From: Teredinibacter franksiae
GTDB lineage: Bacteria > Pseudomonadota > Gammaproteobacteria > Pseudomonadales > Cellvibrionaceae
Direction: 5' to 3'
DNA: 64,000 nucleotides
Assembly: GCF_014218805.1 (NCBI RefSeq)
Contig: NZ_JACJUV010000001.1
Span: forward strand, 3,794,501 to 3,858,500
Positions 1-9,756 of the stretch are shown in pieces. Made by a program: the position numbers and the translations under genes. A model generated the notes under the pieces. The model ran no database searches. It was given only the letters and a program-made list of their open reading frames with translations, and was not told the DNA's origin. Numbering within the stretch: the first letter of the stretch is position 1; every line of letters starts with the position of its first letter.

Positions 1-1
1 A

Positions 2-1015
2 AAAATACGCGGCTTGATAGAGGTTGAAGGCAAACCTTCCGCGCAGTATAAAGCTGAATTTTTACAGGCTATGTTGTCGGTGAGTGGCTTACCTAGTCTA
101 GACATTGAACAAAGATCAAAAGACGATAAGTTAACCTACCATAAGTCTAAAAGTGCAGATAAAACAACCGAGAGGCTGGACGCCGTTGAGTTTTGTCAGC
201 GCTTGGCTCGTACACAGGCTGGCGTTACTCTGCTAGATTACAGTGAAGACAAAGCGCGGGTGATGATTCTTGACCTTGCCCGAAACCTGGAGTCTATATC
301 GACCGGCGCCACCTCTAATTTCAGGGTAAAGTCCCGTTTTCTCTCTTTAATAGCGGCAATTCCTCTGGTTGTGTTTTTTAATATTGATGCGATTCATATA
401 TTCCGTACTTATGCCGCTAACCCGGCCATAGCCGAGGCGGTTGCCGACATTGGTCACCAGGCAGAAGAGCGTTATATAGAAACGGCTCAAGCGCTGGAGA
501 CCGTAAAAACGGAGCTAGCCAACACCAATAATTCGGAGGGTAAAGTTGAGTTGGAGGCTTTGCTGAGTACAACACAATCGGGTGTAAAAAATATTAAAAC
601 ATCTTTGGCTGGGTTGAAGGAAGAAGGGGTGCCTATGGGGTGGCAGCATTTTCCGGGCTGCTTTTCTAATGCGAACAATGCGATAAAAGATATTCGCTGC
701 ACTCAAGGCGCTAAAGAAGCTGGGCCGCTTAAACTAGTGGCACAATGGGTAGGCTGGTTAATGGGCTTGGCGAGCGCTATATTTCTCATTGGCCAGGGAG
801 CCCCCTTCTGGTTCGAGATGTTTCAAAAAATAACCTGGTTAATGCAGGTGGCCAAAGGCTTGGGGTTGGGGCGTAAATTGGGTAAAGAGGTAGACCGAGC
901 TGAAGCTGAAGTACACAAAGAGCAGGCAATGAATGGTAGTAAAGCCATAGACCCAGTTGATGCGTTTATGGTGGCGGCCACAGCAAAAAAACTTGAACTG
1001 GCTGGGGAATCTTGA
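2..1015 (+). CDS. Hypothetical membrane protein, 5' end cut by the window
   Basis: The frame is open from base 2, so the gene enters from the left and the true start is not visible. The first possible in-window start is a TTG at 14. I do not recognise the family. Two hydrophobic stretches are visible, one near residues 112-132 (LSLIAAIPLVVFF) and one near 245-270 (VGWLMGLASAIFLIGQGAPF). The roughly 110 residues between them are polar, rich in Glu/Lys/Ala and probably helical. The N-terminal third is soluble and the C-terminal tail is charged. This suggests an inner-membrane protein with a sizeable loop. It ends 46 bases before the start of the next gene on the same strand, but nothing ties it to pectin use. 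Confidence 0.7.
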   Translation, partial: KIRGLIEVEGKPSAQYKAEFLQAMLSVSGLPSLDIEQRSKDDKLTYHKSKSADKTTERLDAVEFCQRLARTQAGVTLLDYSEDKARVMILDLARNLESISTGATSNFRVKSRFLSLIAAIPLVVFFNIDAIHIFRTYAANPAIAEAVADIGHQAEERYIETAQALETVKTELANTNNSEGKVELEALLSTTQSGVKNIKTSLAGLKEEGVPMGWQHFPGCFSNANNAIKDIRCTQGAKEAGPLKLVAQWVGWLMGLASAIFLIGQGAPFWFEMFQKITWLMQVAKGLGLGRKLGKEVDRAEAEVHKEQAMNGSKAIDPVDAFMVAATAKKLELAGES

Positions 1016-1061
1016 GAGAGTCCCTGCTTTGATTTTTTCACCTTTTAAGTGGTTAAATAAC

Positions 1062-1871
1062 ATGAAGAAACTTGTTGTGTCCTTGATGGCGGGCCTTGCG
1101 TTTACCGGTTGCGTCAATGTAAATGTTGCTAACGAAGAGCCCAAAACGGTAAGCGAGCCTTCCATGGCTCCAGTAACCACCGTATTCATGGCGGGTGATT
1201 CCACCATGTCCATTAAGCATCCTAAAGATTTTCCTGAAACCGGTTGGGGCGTGCCCTTTGCCACCTTTTTTGATGACACTGTTCGCATAGAGAATCGCGC
1301 AAAAAATGGCCGCAGCACCAAAACGTTTATAACGGAAGGGCGCTGGGGGAAAATTATGGATGAAGTAAAGCCCGGCGATTACGTATTTATTCAGTTCGGT
1401 CACAATGATGAGTCAATTAAAAAACAGGAACGCTACACAACACCGGAAGAATTTAAAATTAATCTCACACAGTTTATTCGTGAAACACGAGAAAAAAAGG
1501 CCAGCCCTATTTTATTGAGCCCCATTACGCGGCGTTATTTTGACGGCGACAGCATTAAGTTGACCCACAGTCACAGCCCAGTGGTGGTCGAAGTTGCCGA
1601 AGAGCAGGGCGTTGCTTTTATCGATATGGACCCATTAACCCGTGCCTATTTTGAAGAGATGGGTGATGAGGCCTCTACTTTACGTTTTATGCACATAAAA
1701 CCCAATTTGCACCCCAATTATCCCAATGGTGTTCGCGATAATACCCACACTAACCGTTTGGGCGCCCGTGAGATTGCACAATTGGTATTGGTGGAGTTGA
1801 AAAAAATGGACCACCCTCTGGTTGAGCGCTTGCGTACACCAGACCCTAAGCATCTAAAATTGACATATTAA
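1062..1871 (+). CDS. SGNH-hydrolase, CE12-type rhamnogalacturonan/pectin acetylesterase, probable lipoprotein
   Basis: Removes acetyl groups from pectic polymers (family knowledge). The SGNH blocks are visible: block I FMAGDSTMS with nucleophile Ser47, a block II region around NRAKNGRSTKTF, block III FGHND, and a C-terminal DNTHTN giving the Asp226-x-x-His229 pair. This order and the 269-residue length fit family CE12 (RhgT/YesT-like). The frame is open upstream to 957, but the ATG at 1062 is preferred because it begins a lipoprotein-like signal (MKKLVVSLMAGLAFTGC) and keeps the gene clear of its neighbour. It is followed after about 40 bases by a second secreted esterase, so the two were probably transcribed together. 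Substrate is inferred from family and from the pectinases downstream. Confidence 0.88.
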   Translation: MKKLVVSLMAGLAFTGCVNVNVANEEPKTVSEPSMAPVTTVFMAGDSTMSIKHPKDFPETGWGVPFATFFDDTVRIENRAKNGRSTKTFITEGRWGKIMDEVKPGDYVFIQFGHNDESIKKQERYTTPEEFKINLTQFIRETREKKASPILLSPITRRYFDGDSIKLTHSHSPVVVEVAEEQGVAFIDMDPLTRAYFEEMGDEASTLRFMHIKPNLHPNYPNGVRDNTHTNRLGAREIAQLVLVELKKMDHPLVERLRTPDPKHLKLTY

Positions 1872-1913
1872 TTAATTGAGGCGTACTTAACATTGTCGGG
1901 GCTTGTTAAAAAC

Positions 1914-2876
1914 ATGAAGTTGCATAACTTTATCGTTTTATTTTTCTGCGCAGTCGTTTCTATGGCTGCTCGCGCGGAAACTGCGTGTCATACGCAGGCG
2001 AGCCCAGCGAACGGCTACACCATCGAAGCTACATTCAATAAGCTCCAAAAAAAACACCCCGGTATTCAATTGCCGCAGGCGCCTACCGCCAAGTTAAATC
2101 GCTGGTGCAACCAGACGTATAAACAGGTGGAGGGCAGGTTGTTGGCCATGGATATATTTGCCCGAGCAGATCAAGCTGGCGTTGCGCCAGCATTGCTGTT
2201 GGTTCACGGCGGTGGTTGGCGCGCAGGAAGCCGCGATTTGTACCACACGCTTGCGGCTCGATTAGCCGAAAAAGGTTATGTGGTGGCAACGGCGAGCTAT
2301 CGCCTCGCAGGTGAAGCGAAATACCCCGCAGCGGTTTATGATATTCGTGACGCTGTGCGTTGGTTACGATTGAATGCTGAAAAATATGGCCTAGACCCTA
2401 AGCGCCTAGCGCTTGGGGGCGGGTCCGCTGGCGGGCAGATAGCCAGTTTGGTGGGGCTTACTAGCGGGCATTCAGAATTGGACCAATATAGCGCGCATAA
2501 CCCCGAGCTGGGTCAGGTGTCTGCTATCGTTAATATCGACGGTTTGTCGAGTTTTACCGTACCGCTGGCACTCAAGCACGAAAACGACCCACGTAAAAAA
2601 CCTTCATCGGCCGAAGCCTGGTTTGGCGGGCGTTACGAGGAACTTCCTGCAATATGGGTACAGGCATCTCCTTTGTCGTATGCCTCAGAGCAGTCCCCTC
2701 CTATGCTGTTTATAAACAGTAGCCGCCCACGCTTTTCGGCGGGTCAGAGCGAAGTAATTCAACGGCTGAAGCATAGCCAGGTTCAGGCCCTGCAAGGGGC
2801 GCCGCATTCCTTCTGGCTGTTCGAGCCATGGCTTACGCCAACCGTCGACTTTATCGACCGGTTCTTACGCAAGTAG
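1914..2876 (+). CDS. Secreted alpha/beta-hydrolase esterase (BD-FAE / acetylesterase-like)
   Basis: A carbohydrate-side-chain esterase of the alpha/beta-hydrolase fold. Visible elements are the oxyanion motif HGGGWRAGSRD, the nucleophile elbow GGGSAGGQ with Ser171, and a C-terminal APHSFWLF carrying the likely catalytic His. A signal peptide (MKLHNFIVLFFCAVVSMAARA) starts at the ATG at 1914; a TTG at 1893 in the same frame would place extra residues before it and is rejected. Length (320 residues) fits the BD-FAE-like and esterase/lipase families found in pectin and xylan loci. Position directly after a CE12 esterase suggests pectin deacetylation or removal of feruloyl groups, but the acyl group cannot be read from sequence. 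Confidence 0.82.
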   Translation: MKLHNFIVLFFCAVVSMAARAETACHTQASPANGYTIEATFNKLQKKHPGIQLPQAPTAKLNRWCNQTYKQVEGRLLAMDIFARADQAGVAPALLLVHGGGWRAGSRDLYHTLAARLAEKGYVVATASYRLAGEAKYPAAVYDIRDAVRWLRLNAEKYGLDPKRLALGGGSAGGQIASLVGLTSGHSELDQYSAHNPELGQVSAIVNIDGLSSFTVPLALKHENDPRKKPSSAEAWFGGRYEELPAIWVQASPLSYASEQSPPMLFINSSRPRFSAGQSEVIQRLKHSQVQALQGAPHSFWLFEPWLTPTVDFIDRFLRK

Positions 2877-2974
2877 GCTGTTACTTAAAAAAGCCCCGAA
2901 ATTGGCCTAGGCTGAGGAATAAGCCCTTATCGAGTTGATGTATAAGTGCCGAGATTCCCCCTCCCATTGCCGTT

Positions 2975-3886
2975 ATGCCTGCTGTTTTTAGTGTTGTCTT
3001 GCCCCTGTTGTGCACGCCAATAGTTGTATTGGTGTTGTAACCGCAGGCTCCAGTTTGAGTTTCTGGCGAGCGGTGCAGAAGGGCGCACTGGAAGCGGGGG
3101 CTGAATATGGCTACACCATACTTGTTCGCGGCCCTATGGAAGAGACTAATCAGGGCGCACAGATAGATATCGTAAAAAGTATGTTGGCTCGTGGTTGTGT
3201 TGGAATTGTTATTGCCCCAGCGTCGGTTGCGGTTGCCAATTACTTGAATCACTCGGACATGCCGGTTCTGGTGGTCTACATCGATCGCGATTATGGTGGT
3301 AAGCGTATGAGCGTGGTTAAAACTGAAAACTTCTGCGCGGGTGCTTTAGCCGGAGAAGGCATGGTAGCGCTATTACGCGGAAAAGGCCGTGTGGCACTAT
3401 TGCGTAATGATGCCGAAGTGATAACCACCAACGCTCGCGAAGAAGGCTTCCGTAAGGGGGCGACCGAGGGAGGGGCTGGATGTTTTACTGGAGGCTTACA
3501 TTGGTGTCACGGTTGGTGGTGCGCGCAGTAAGGCCTTCAAAGTAATTAATGGTGTGGAGGGGTTGGATGGTGTGTTTACCTCAAACGAACCCACTACTAT
3601 TGGAGCTCTCATCGCCCTCGAAAAGGTTAAGCGCTCCGATATTATTCATGTCGGTTTCTACGTAAGCAAGCAAATATTGGCGGGTGTTGAGTCGGGTAAA
3701 ATCCATGCTGTAATCTCTCAGCGGCCCGGAGAAATGGGTTATCTTGGGGTTGTGGGGTTGTGGGGTTGTGGGGTTGGCGGCCATGTTGAGCCATAGCGCC
3801 TACCTAGAGTTTGTCGATACCGGCGTTTTTTTGTCACTAAACAAAACCTTGATGATCCAGACCTTCAGGCAGGGCTGGCTCCTTGA
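2975..3886 (+). pseudogene. Decayed periplasmic sugar-binding protein (Peripla_BP_4 / ribose-binding type)
   Basis: The conceptual protein has the typical start of a sugar ABC-transporter binding protein (IGVVTAGSSLSFWRAVQKGA, then GVDI-like and IVIAPAS segments, then DRDYGG) but needs at least four frame changes. The signal-peptide frame (from about 2975) switches near 3005; the main frame switches near 3470 into LDVLLEAYIGVTVGGARSK; an 8-base TGGGGTTG run at 3744-3778 shifts it again; and a T7 run at 3824 separates FVDTGVFL from the last piece VTKQNLDDPDLQAGLAP, which ends in TGA at 3884-3886. This is a clear relic. Its place among pectinases suggests it once bound a pectin-derived sugar. 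No permease or ATPase genes are adjacent. Confidence 0.82.
3744..3778. repeat. Short tandem repeat TGGGGTTG x ~4
   Basis: About four consecutive copies of an eight-base unit (TGGGGTTG) lie inside the decayed sugar-binding protein gene. A unit that is not a multiple of three breaks the frame each time a copy is gained or lost. It marks one of the lesions of this pseudogene, probably produced by slipped-strand replication. Confidence 0.85.
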
Positions 3887-3955
3887 GCTATCCCCTGTTG
3901 AGTATTCTCTTTTTCCTAAGGCCTAAATAGCTACTACTTGTATGTTTAATGTCAT

Positions 3956-4167
3956 GCCAATAGTTAATTTGGCCAGACAATAATACAAAGCGAATGTAAT
4001 GCATACATCCCGATTTGGCCGGTATTTGCACGTATTGTCAGCTGTATGGCACTTTTCGGGCCGACTGGAGCACATTAAACATTATACTAAAGTCTAAGTT
4101 GGCCTAATTGTATTTCAAATGTTGGTGTGTCAGTATTGACCGAATTGCCTGAATTGGTAATGCCAAT
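3956..4167. promoter_or_regulatory. Upstream region of the CE8 gene with two CCAA/TTGG palindromes
   Basis: The 407 bases between the pseudogene and the CE8 gene hold no gene. They contain GCCAA-N8-TTGGC at 3956-3973 and a perfect ATTGG-TAATG-CCAAT palindrome at 4153-4167, 127 bases before the CE8 start. A near copy (ATTGGTAAGGCCAAA) lies before the PL9 gene. The arms resemble the known ExuR/UxuR operators of enterobacteria (ATTGG...CCAAT), which respond to hexuronates. Control of pectin genes by a GntR-type repressor is inferred; no such regulator gene is in the window. Confidence 0.45.
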
Positions 4168-4293
4168 AATTTTAAATATGGTAATCCCCGACCGGCTCGG
4201 AGTAAGAGTTCTGATGTATATTTCCGGGAGACTGGTTCCGCCGCGTCATTCTTATAACAGCTCGACAACTCAATAAATTTGGAGCGCAATTAG

Positions 4294-7200
4294 ATGAATT
4301 TACAAAAATTGCTATTAGCAACACTCGTGGGCAGCTCGATCGTTGCTTGTGGTGGTGGAGGCGACAACGGTCCCTCTCCTACGGCTGAACCTACGGCTGA
4401 ACCTACTCAGGAACCACAAACAGCTTGGACTTGCCCAGAAGGCGGAAGCTTATACTTTTGTGACGACTTTGAAGACGGCACATTTGATGATAAGTGGGAC
4501 GATCTGATTTCCACCTACGACTTGGCTGATCCCGGTGCGTTCGATATTCTTGATGAGGGTACCGAAATTGGTAAGTCATTGCGCTTCACTGCCGGTACAC
4601 GTGGGGGTGAACTCAAAGAGGGCGAGCTGATCCTAGTTAAGGCTTCTGAGTTCGGCGACGTACCCAATGATTATTTTGTTGAATACAAAATTCGCCCGCG
4701 CGCCAACGGCAATACGGGTAACAAATACCTTTACGGCATGATGCGTTACGAAGGCCAGCTACAGTGGTACTTCGGTGGTTTGAATATGCAGAATTCAAGC
4801 GCCTCTACACAGGTAGAAGCGGGTTTCATCGATACCGGTGCGGTTCAGCGTAGTCTACAAAAGAAGAAAGCGATTGAGTTGGGCACTGAAGGCGGCACCG
4901 ATGGTGACTGGCATACGGTTCGTACTGATGTTGTGGGCAGTACCTTAACGGCCTATTTAGACGGTGAAGAGCTGGGTAGCTGGGAAGATACCGGCAACAC
5001 CTATACCGCAGGCCCGGGTCTGATTGGTTTCTTTACTTATAACCGCTCCTTTGAAGTGGACTACGTTAAAGTGGGTGACCCCGCTGTGAAGCCTGTGCAG
5101 CTGAGCCTAGATTACGCCGATACCAGTTGGGTTTCTGCGGTTCGCGGCGACACCTTAACCACCAATGTAACCGCCATTCAAAGCGATGGCACTACAGCGG
5201 ATACCTTTACGGTTGCTTCAGCCGATGACACCGTGGTCTCGGTAGCGACTGACGCCAACGCCGTAACCCTAACACCAGTAGGTGCGGGTACTACCACCGT
5301 AACCTTCTCGGCAGGTTCTGACAGCAGCGTTCAGCGCACGTTGAATGTGCAAATTGAGCCAGCCTGGGATATGCCTACTACCGATTACGGCGATATTACC
5401 AGCGTGGTTTCACCGCTTTCCACCGGCGCTTACGCGGATACCGTCCTTACCATTGAATTCGACAGCGATGATGGCATCGCGTTGGGTACCACCGGTGAAG
5501 TGCGTATTTTTGATGCAACGGATACCTTAGTCGACCGCATTAAAGTGGCTGGTGAAACTGAAAACGTAGGCTTCTCTAGCGCGACAGGTGAGCGGCCTTT
5601 AAATACCTCATTGATCACCCTTGACGGCAGTACGCTTACCATCAAACCGCACAGCCAGGTTCTTGCCTATGACGCCGAATATACGGTTACCATCGGTCTG
5701 AATGTAGTGACCGGAGCTAAGCTCAATACGTCTGATTTCGATGGTTTGGGCGAATCTTCCGCTTGGACATTCACCACTAAAAGTGCTCCAGATGCAAATG
5801 CTACCGGGCTCAGTGTGGATGATGACGGCACTAGCGCCGATTTCCGCAGCCTCCAGGGTGCTTTGGATTGGGTGATGGAGAAGGCAGCGGGCGATGCCAC
5901 CTTTGTTGATACCGCCTTTACCATTAGCGTAGGGGAAGGTGTTTACGATGGTCTCTACTTCCTGAAAGGTAAAAACAACCTTACTATTGAAGGTGTTAAC
6001 GGAGACAACACGGCCAAGGGCGACAACGACCTCTACAACACAGCAGGCAAGACCGTGATTCAGGGTAAAAACTCTGAGGGCTTGAACGGCGGTAGTAGTG
6101 GGCGTGCACTGTTCTTAGTGGAAGGTGTGGATATGCTCACACTGGATTCTCTCACCCTGTACAACACACATGTACGCACGGGTAGCGGCGATCAGGCCGA
6201 AACCATTTACTTCAACTCTACATCTGGCCGACTGATAGCAACCAATGCACAGTTTATTTCAGAGCAGGACACCTTGTTGTTGAAGGGTTACAACTGGTTC
6301 CACAACAGCTTGGTAGCGGGTAACGTTGACTTCATATGGGGCTACAGTGTTGCCACCATCTTTGAAGCCAGTGAGATTCGTTCTTTGGGCGATTCAAAAG
6401 TGGGCACTGGAGAAAGTTCCGGTGGGTATCTTCTGCAGGCGCGTACCTCCAATGTGACAGACCCCGGTTTCGTATTCCTCGATTCCGAACTCACCTCTGG
6501 CGCAGGCCCTGTAGGCGTAACTATCACCACAGGTACAACGCATTTGGCGCGTTCCGGTGGAAGCAGCAGTTACTTTGATAACGTGACATTTGTGAACACC
6601 AAAATGGGTGATCATGTAGCCGATATCGGTTTTGCCTATGAAGGTATTAACAGCCAGCCAGCACCAAACCCTGCGGTAGCGGATGCAACTAGCGGTTGGA
6701 AAGAATTCAATAGCTTGGATGCGTCGGGCGCGACTTTGGATATGTCAGATCGTTGTGATAATGGAGACGGTAGCGGCAAGCCCGATAGCTGTTATGAATT
6801 AAGCCAGGCAGAGGTTGATGCAAACTATTGTAGTCGTGCGCAAATCTTCGCCAGCTTTGACAACGGCGCCGGTTGGGATCCATACCCAGAAGACGTGAGT
6901 GATGACGCTTGTTCTTTGCCTAATGCAGAAGCATGGAGTGGAGCCGCAATGCAGTTGGGTGGATCAACTTCAGGCATTAACGGCAGTATCGATGCGCAAA
7001 CGGATACGTCTGTAACCCTCACGGCAGAAGGCGGTAAGTTCGAAAGCAAGAAAACCTCCATGTATCTGGCGTCGCAAGACGTAACCGGTGATTTCACCAT
7101 CACGGCCAAAGTAAAGGCTGTTGGTACATTGCGTGAAAGCAGTAGTTACCAGTTCCCTGCCGGCTTGATGATGTGTGTTTGTGATGCAGCCTCGGCTACA

Positions 7201-7536
7201 AGCGAGCCATTGGCTAATGCCAGTATTCACGATATTACCGCCGATGCGAACGTGGATTTAATTGCAGGTTATGGGCATATTCTGGCAGCAGACGGCTCTT
7301 GGGGTAAAACCGGTAGTACAGCGGTGACTCCGGGCGACGACCTTTACCTGAAGTTGGTGCGCACTGGGCAGGATTATGCCGCATCGGTTTCAACCGATGG
7401 TGGTGTGACCTATTCTGGGCTGGGTGGTAGTACCTTTACCGCATTACCCGACACTATAAAGGTAGGTGTATTCGCTGCACCAAACGGATCAGGTGCTCAG
7501 GTCTTTACCTTTGAAGATATTCAAATCACGCAATAA
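4294..7536 (+). CDS. Modular pectin methylesterase lipoprotein (CE8)
   Basis: De-esterifies homogalacturonan, making it accessible to pectate lyases. Lipobox IVAC puts the lipid anchor on Cys19, followed by a Gly- and Pro-Thr-Glu-rich tether. Order of parts: a laminin-G/concanavalin-like beta-sandwich (about 45-265), a bacterial Ig-like domain (270-350), a second Ig-like domain ending SAWTFTTKS (365-500), the CE8 beta-helix (about 505-880) and a C-terminal beta-sandwich (about 900-1080). Both CE8 aspartates are visible: EQDTLL with Asp659 and GNVDFIWG with Asp679. The SD sequence GGAG lies before the ATG. A hairpin terminator follows. At 1080 residues it is far longer than a plain CE8 enzyme because of the added sandwich and Ig modules. 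Confidence 0.93.
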   Translation: MNLQKLLLATLVGSSIVACGGGGDNGPSPTAEPTAEPTQEPQTAWTCPEGGSLYFCDDFEDGTFDDKWDDLISTYDLADPGAFDILDEGTEIGKSLRFTAGTRGGELKEGELILVKASEFGDVPNDYFVEYKIRPRANGNTGNKYLYGMMRYEGQLQWYFGGLNMQNSSASTQVEAGFIDTGAVQRSLQKKKAIELGTEGGTDGDWHTVRTDVVGSTLTAYLDGEELGSWEDTGNTYTAGPGLIGFFTYNRSFEVDYVKVGDPAVKPVQLSLDYADTSWVSAVRGDTLTTNVTAIQSDGTTADTFTVASADDTVVSVATDANAVTLTPVGAGTTTVTFSAGSDSSVQRTLNVQIEPAWDMPTTDYGDITSVVSPLSTGAYADTVLTIEFDSDDGIALGTTGEVRIFDATDTLVDRIKVAGETENVGFSSATGERPLNTSLITLDGSTLTIKPHSQVLAYDAEYTVTIGLNVVTGAKLNTSDFDGLGESSAWTFTTKSAPDANATGLSVDDDGTSADFRSLQGALDWVMEKAAGDATFVDTAFTISVGEGVYDGLYFLKGKNNLTIEGVNGDNTAKGDNDLYNTAGKTVIQGKNSEGLNGGSSGRALFLVEGVDMLTLDSLTLYNTHVRTGSGDQAETIYFNSTSGRLIATNAQFISEQDTLLLKGYNWFHNSLVAGNVDFIWGYSVATIFEASEIRSLGDSKVGTGESSGGYLLQARTSNVTDPGFVFLDSELTSGAGPVGVTITTGTTHLARSGGSSSYFDNVTFVNTKMGDHVADIGFAYEGINSQPAPNPAVADATSGWKEFNSLDASGATLDMSDRCDNGDGSGKPDSCYELSQAEVDANYCSRAQIFASFDNGAGWDPYPEDVSDDACSLPNAEAWSGAAMQLGGSTSGINGSIDAQTDTSVTLTAEGGKFESKKTSMYLASQDVTGDFTITAKVKAVGTLRESSSYQFPAGLMMCVCDAASATSEPLANASIHDITADANVDLIAGYGHILAADGSWGKTGSTAVTPGDDLYLKLVRTGQDYAASVSTDGGVTYSGLGGSTFTALPDTIKVGVFAAPNGSGAQVFTFEDIQITQ

Positions 7537-7550
7537 CAACTGACGTGTTT

Positions 7551-7586
7551 GAAGGCCAGCAATATGTTGGCCTTCTTTGGTTTTAT
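7551..7586 (+). terminator. Hairpin terminator after the CE8 gene
   Basis: The stem GAAGGCCA...TGGCCTTC has a loop of about nine bases and is followed by TTTGGTTTTATT. It sits 15 bases after the CE8 stop and separates that gene from the PL1 gene. Confidence 0.7.
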
Positions 7587-7602
7587 TATTCGAGAAAATA
7601 TT

Positions 7603-9327
7603 ATGAACATTTCAAAAACACTTTTAGCTTTCACTGCATGTGCGGCCTTAGGGGCCTGTGGTGGTGGTTCATCGGGCAGCAACAACAGCTCGAGTTCGGT
7701 CGCCAGCTCATCCTCTTCCAGTAGTTCGAGTTCATCTAGCTCAAGCTCTTCTTCTAGTATTCCAGCCGGAGGCTCCGTCGACGGTGGCTTTGCCGGCTAC
7801 AACTTCAACATTACCGGTGGTGACGGTGGAAGCGTTTATACCGTTAACAATGGCCTCGACCTGATTAAAGTTTTGTCGGACGCCAGTGATGCCTCCAGCC
7901 CGGTAACCGTTTTTATTGACGGCGTTATTACCGATGTCAACTCGGGTGCTACCGGTAAATCAATCGATATTAAAGATATGGATAACGTATCGATTATTGG
8001 CGTGGCGGACCGAGGTGAGTTCGACGGTATCGGTATCAGTATTCGTCGTGCCAACAACATCATTATTCAGAACCTAAAAATTCATGAAGTGTTAACCTCC
8101 GGTAAAGATGCTATTTCTATCGAGGGTGATGATAACGGTACTACCACCAGTAATATCTGGATCGATCACAATGAACTTTACGGTAGCCTCGGGGTGAGTA
8201 AAGATTATTACGATGGCTTGCTCGACAGTAAAAGCGAAGCCGAAAATATCACTATTTCTTACAACTACCTGCACGACCATTGGAAAGCGTCCCTTCATGG
8301 TAGTGGTGATACCGATAGCGGCGACCGCAATATTACCTTTCATCACAACTACTTCGAAAACCTAGAGTCACGTGTGCCGCTATTTCGTTTTGGCACTGGC
8401 CATATTTATAACAACTATTACAAAGATGTACGTTCTACGGCTATTAACTCACGCATGGGCGCGGAAATTTTAGTGGAGAACAATGTTTTTGAAAATGTAC
8501 AAAACCCAATAGTATCGTTTTACTCCAGTCAAATTGGTTTTTGGAATTCTGTGGGTAATGAATTTACCAGCACAAACTGGACTACCCCCGATGCGGACGA
8601 AGCCACGGCTGGGCCAGACGGTGTAACCGGTTCTGATGCAACCATTGCCGTGCCATACGCCTACACGCTGGACCCTATTGCGGGTTTAAAAGATCAGGTT
8701 GTGGCTAATGCGGGTGTTGGTGTAATAGACCAGAGTGGTTTGACTATTCCAGACCCCGAAACGCCCATTGGCAGTGTTCCAACCCAAGAACCTATTGTGC
8801 CCGGTGACGTGGCCTTACCGTACAGTGAAGACTTTGCGGCTACCGATGCCGATGCGTTTTTCACCGCGGCGTATCGCGACCTTACCGGCGCGTCTGGCGG
8901 CAGTGCGCCAATGTATCATCGGGTTACCGGTACGGTAGCAATCGCCTCTGGGGAAATCACCATTACGGCTGGTCGGGTATCCATTGGTAACACTACGCCT
9001 GCTGTAGTAACAACCGCAACCGATGCGGCAACGACCGGTGTATTAAGCCTAAACGCGGCTTATCAGGTTTCGTTTAAAGTGGTGAGCGTTGGCGGTACTA
9101 CCACTAAGAAGTTTATGTTGTACGTGGACAACAATACCGCCGATAGTAAGGCGTCAATTCACGGGGGTGACTCGAAGTTTTACTCCGTGGCTTTGGCCGA
9201 CCTCACCCCTGGCGCAACGGTAGTGGTGCCTGGTTTGGTAGCCACGAATAGTTCGTTTATTACCCTAAGAACTGAGAGTGATGCAACCATCACTCTTGAT
9301 GATCTTGTTATAGAAGCGGTACAGTAA
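7603..9327 (+). CDS. Pectate lyase, family PL1, lipoprotein with polyserine linker
   Basis: Cleaves de-esterified homogalacturonan by beta-elimination with calcium. The start at 7603 gives a lipoprotein signal (MNISKTLLAFTACAALGAC); the frame opens upstream at 7549, but that stretch overlaps the terminator. After the lipid anchor comes a polyserine linker of about 25 residues, then the PL1 parallel beta-helix: IWIDHNELYG, YDGLLDSKSEAENITISYN, LHDHWKASLHGSGD, HHNYFENLESRVPLFRFGTGH, where Arg257 in SRVPLFR is the expected catalytic base. The last 170 residues form a separate beta-sandwich (from LPYSEDFAATDAD), a probable carbohydrate-binding domain. It likely acts beside the CE8 lipoprotein on the outer membrane. 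A strong terminator follows. Confidence 0.93.
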   Translation: MNISKTLLAFTACAALGACGGGSSGSNNSSSSVASSSSSSSSSSSSSSSSSSIPAGGSVDGGFAGYNFNITGGDGGSVYTVNNGLDLIKVLSDASDASSPVTVFIDGVITDVNSGATGKSIDIKDMDNVSIIGVADRGEFDGIGISIRRANNIIIQNLKIHEVLTSGKDAISIEGDDNGTTTSNIWIDHNELYGSLGVSKDYYDGLLDSKSEAENITISYNYLHDHWKASLHGSGDTDSGDRNITFHHNYFENLESRVPLFRFGTGHIYNNYYKDVRSTAINSRMGAEILVENNVFENVQNPIVSFYSSQIGFWNSVGNEFTSTNWTTPDADEATAGPDGVTGSDATIAVPYAYTLDPIAGLKDQVVANAGVGVIDQSGLTIPDPETPIGSVPTQEPIVPGDVALPYSEDFAATDADAFFTAAYRDLTGASGGSAPMYHRVTGTVAIASGEITITAGRVSIGNTTPAVVTTATDAATTGVLSLNAAYQVSFKVVSVGGTTTKKFMLYVDNNTADSKASIHGGDSKFYSVALADLTPGATVVVPGLVATNSSFITLRTESDATITLDDLVIEAVQ

Positions 9328-9348
9328 CGATAAATAACAGCACTACAA

Positions 9349-9380
9349 GCGAACTGGCTTACGGCCGGTTCGCTTTTTTT
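9349..9380 (+). terminator. Rho-independent terminator after PL1
   Basis: GCGAACTGGC-TTAC-GGCCGGTTCGC followed by seven T. It lies 21 bases after the PL1 stop codon. Confidence 0.9.
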
Positions 9381-9756
9381 ATGCCTCAAGTAAAATCAAA
9401 AAAGGCGGCTTTCATTCGAGAAATGAAGTTTGCTATGTTGATGTCACTTTAAAAGCTCCCATGCATGTCGGTTTAGTGGCCACTGAACAACCCATGATGT
9501 CGAAAGGAAACGCCGCATTACCGTTTTTAATAAACAGCGCCTACAATAAAAGTGCCGTTCAGTTTTAAACTTCATCTCTGTTAGCTTCATCGCTATTAAT
9601 TACACCGCTATTAACTACACTGGTTGTGGGCTTGGTAATCATCTATTTCCCAATTGGCTGTGTGCTATCAATAGCATAAACAGTAAAAGGCTCAGATCTA
9701 TTTGTTTGTCGCCCAGTTATACCCCTGTAATTACTGGGCATACATTGGTTCAATTC
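9381..9756. other. Intergenic region between PL1 and the first solute-binding-like gene
   Basis: No gene is supported. A stop-free run of about 37 codons (9452-9568, KAPMHVGLVATEQPMMSKGN...) reads like the end of a lost coding sequence but has no start and no recognised family. The rest is AT-rich and presumably contains the promoter of the following gene. Confidence 0.4.

Noticed and set aside
839..1403. Minus-strand frames opposite the first two genes
   Set aside because: Shadows of convincing plus-strand genes with signal and SGNH motifs.
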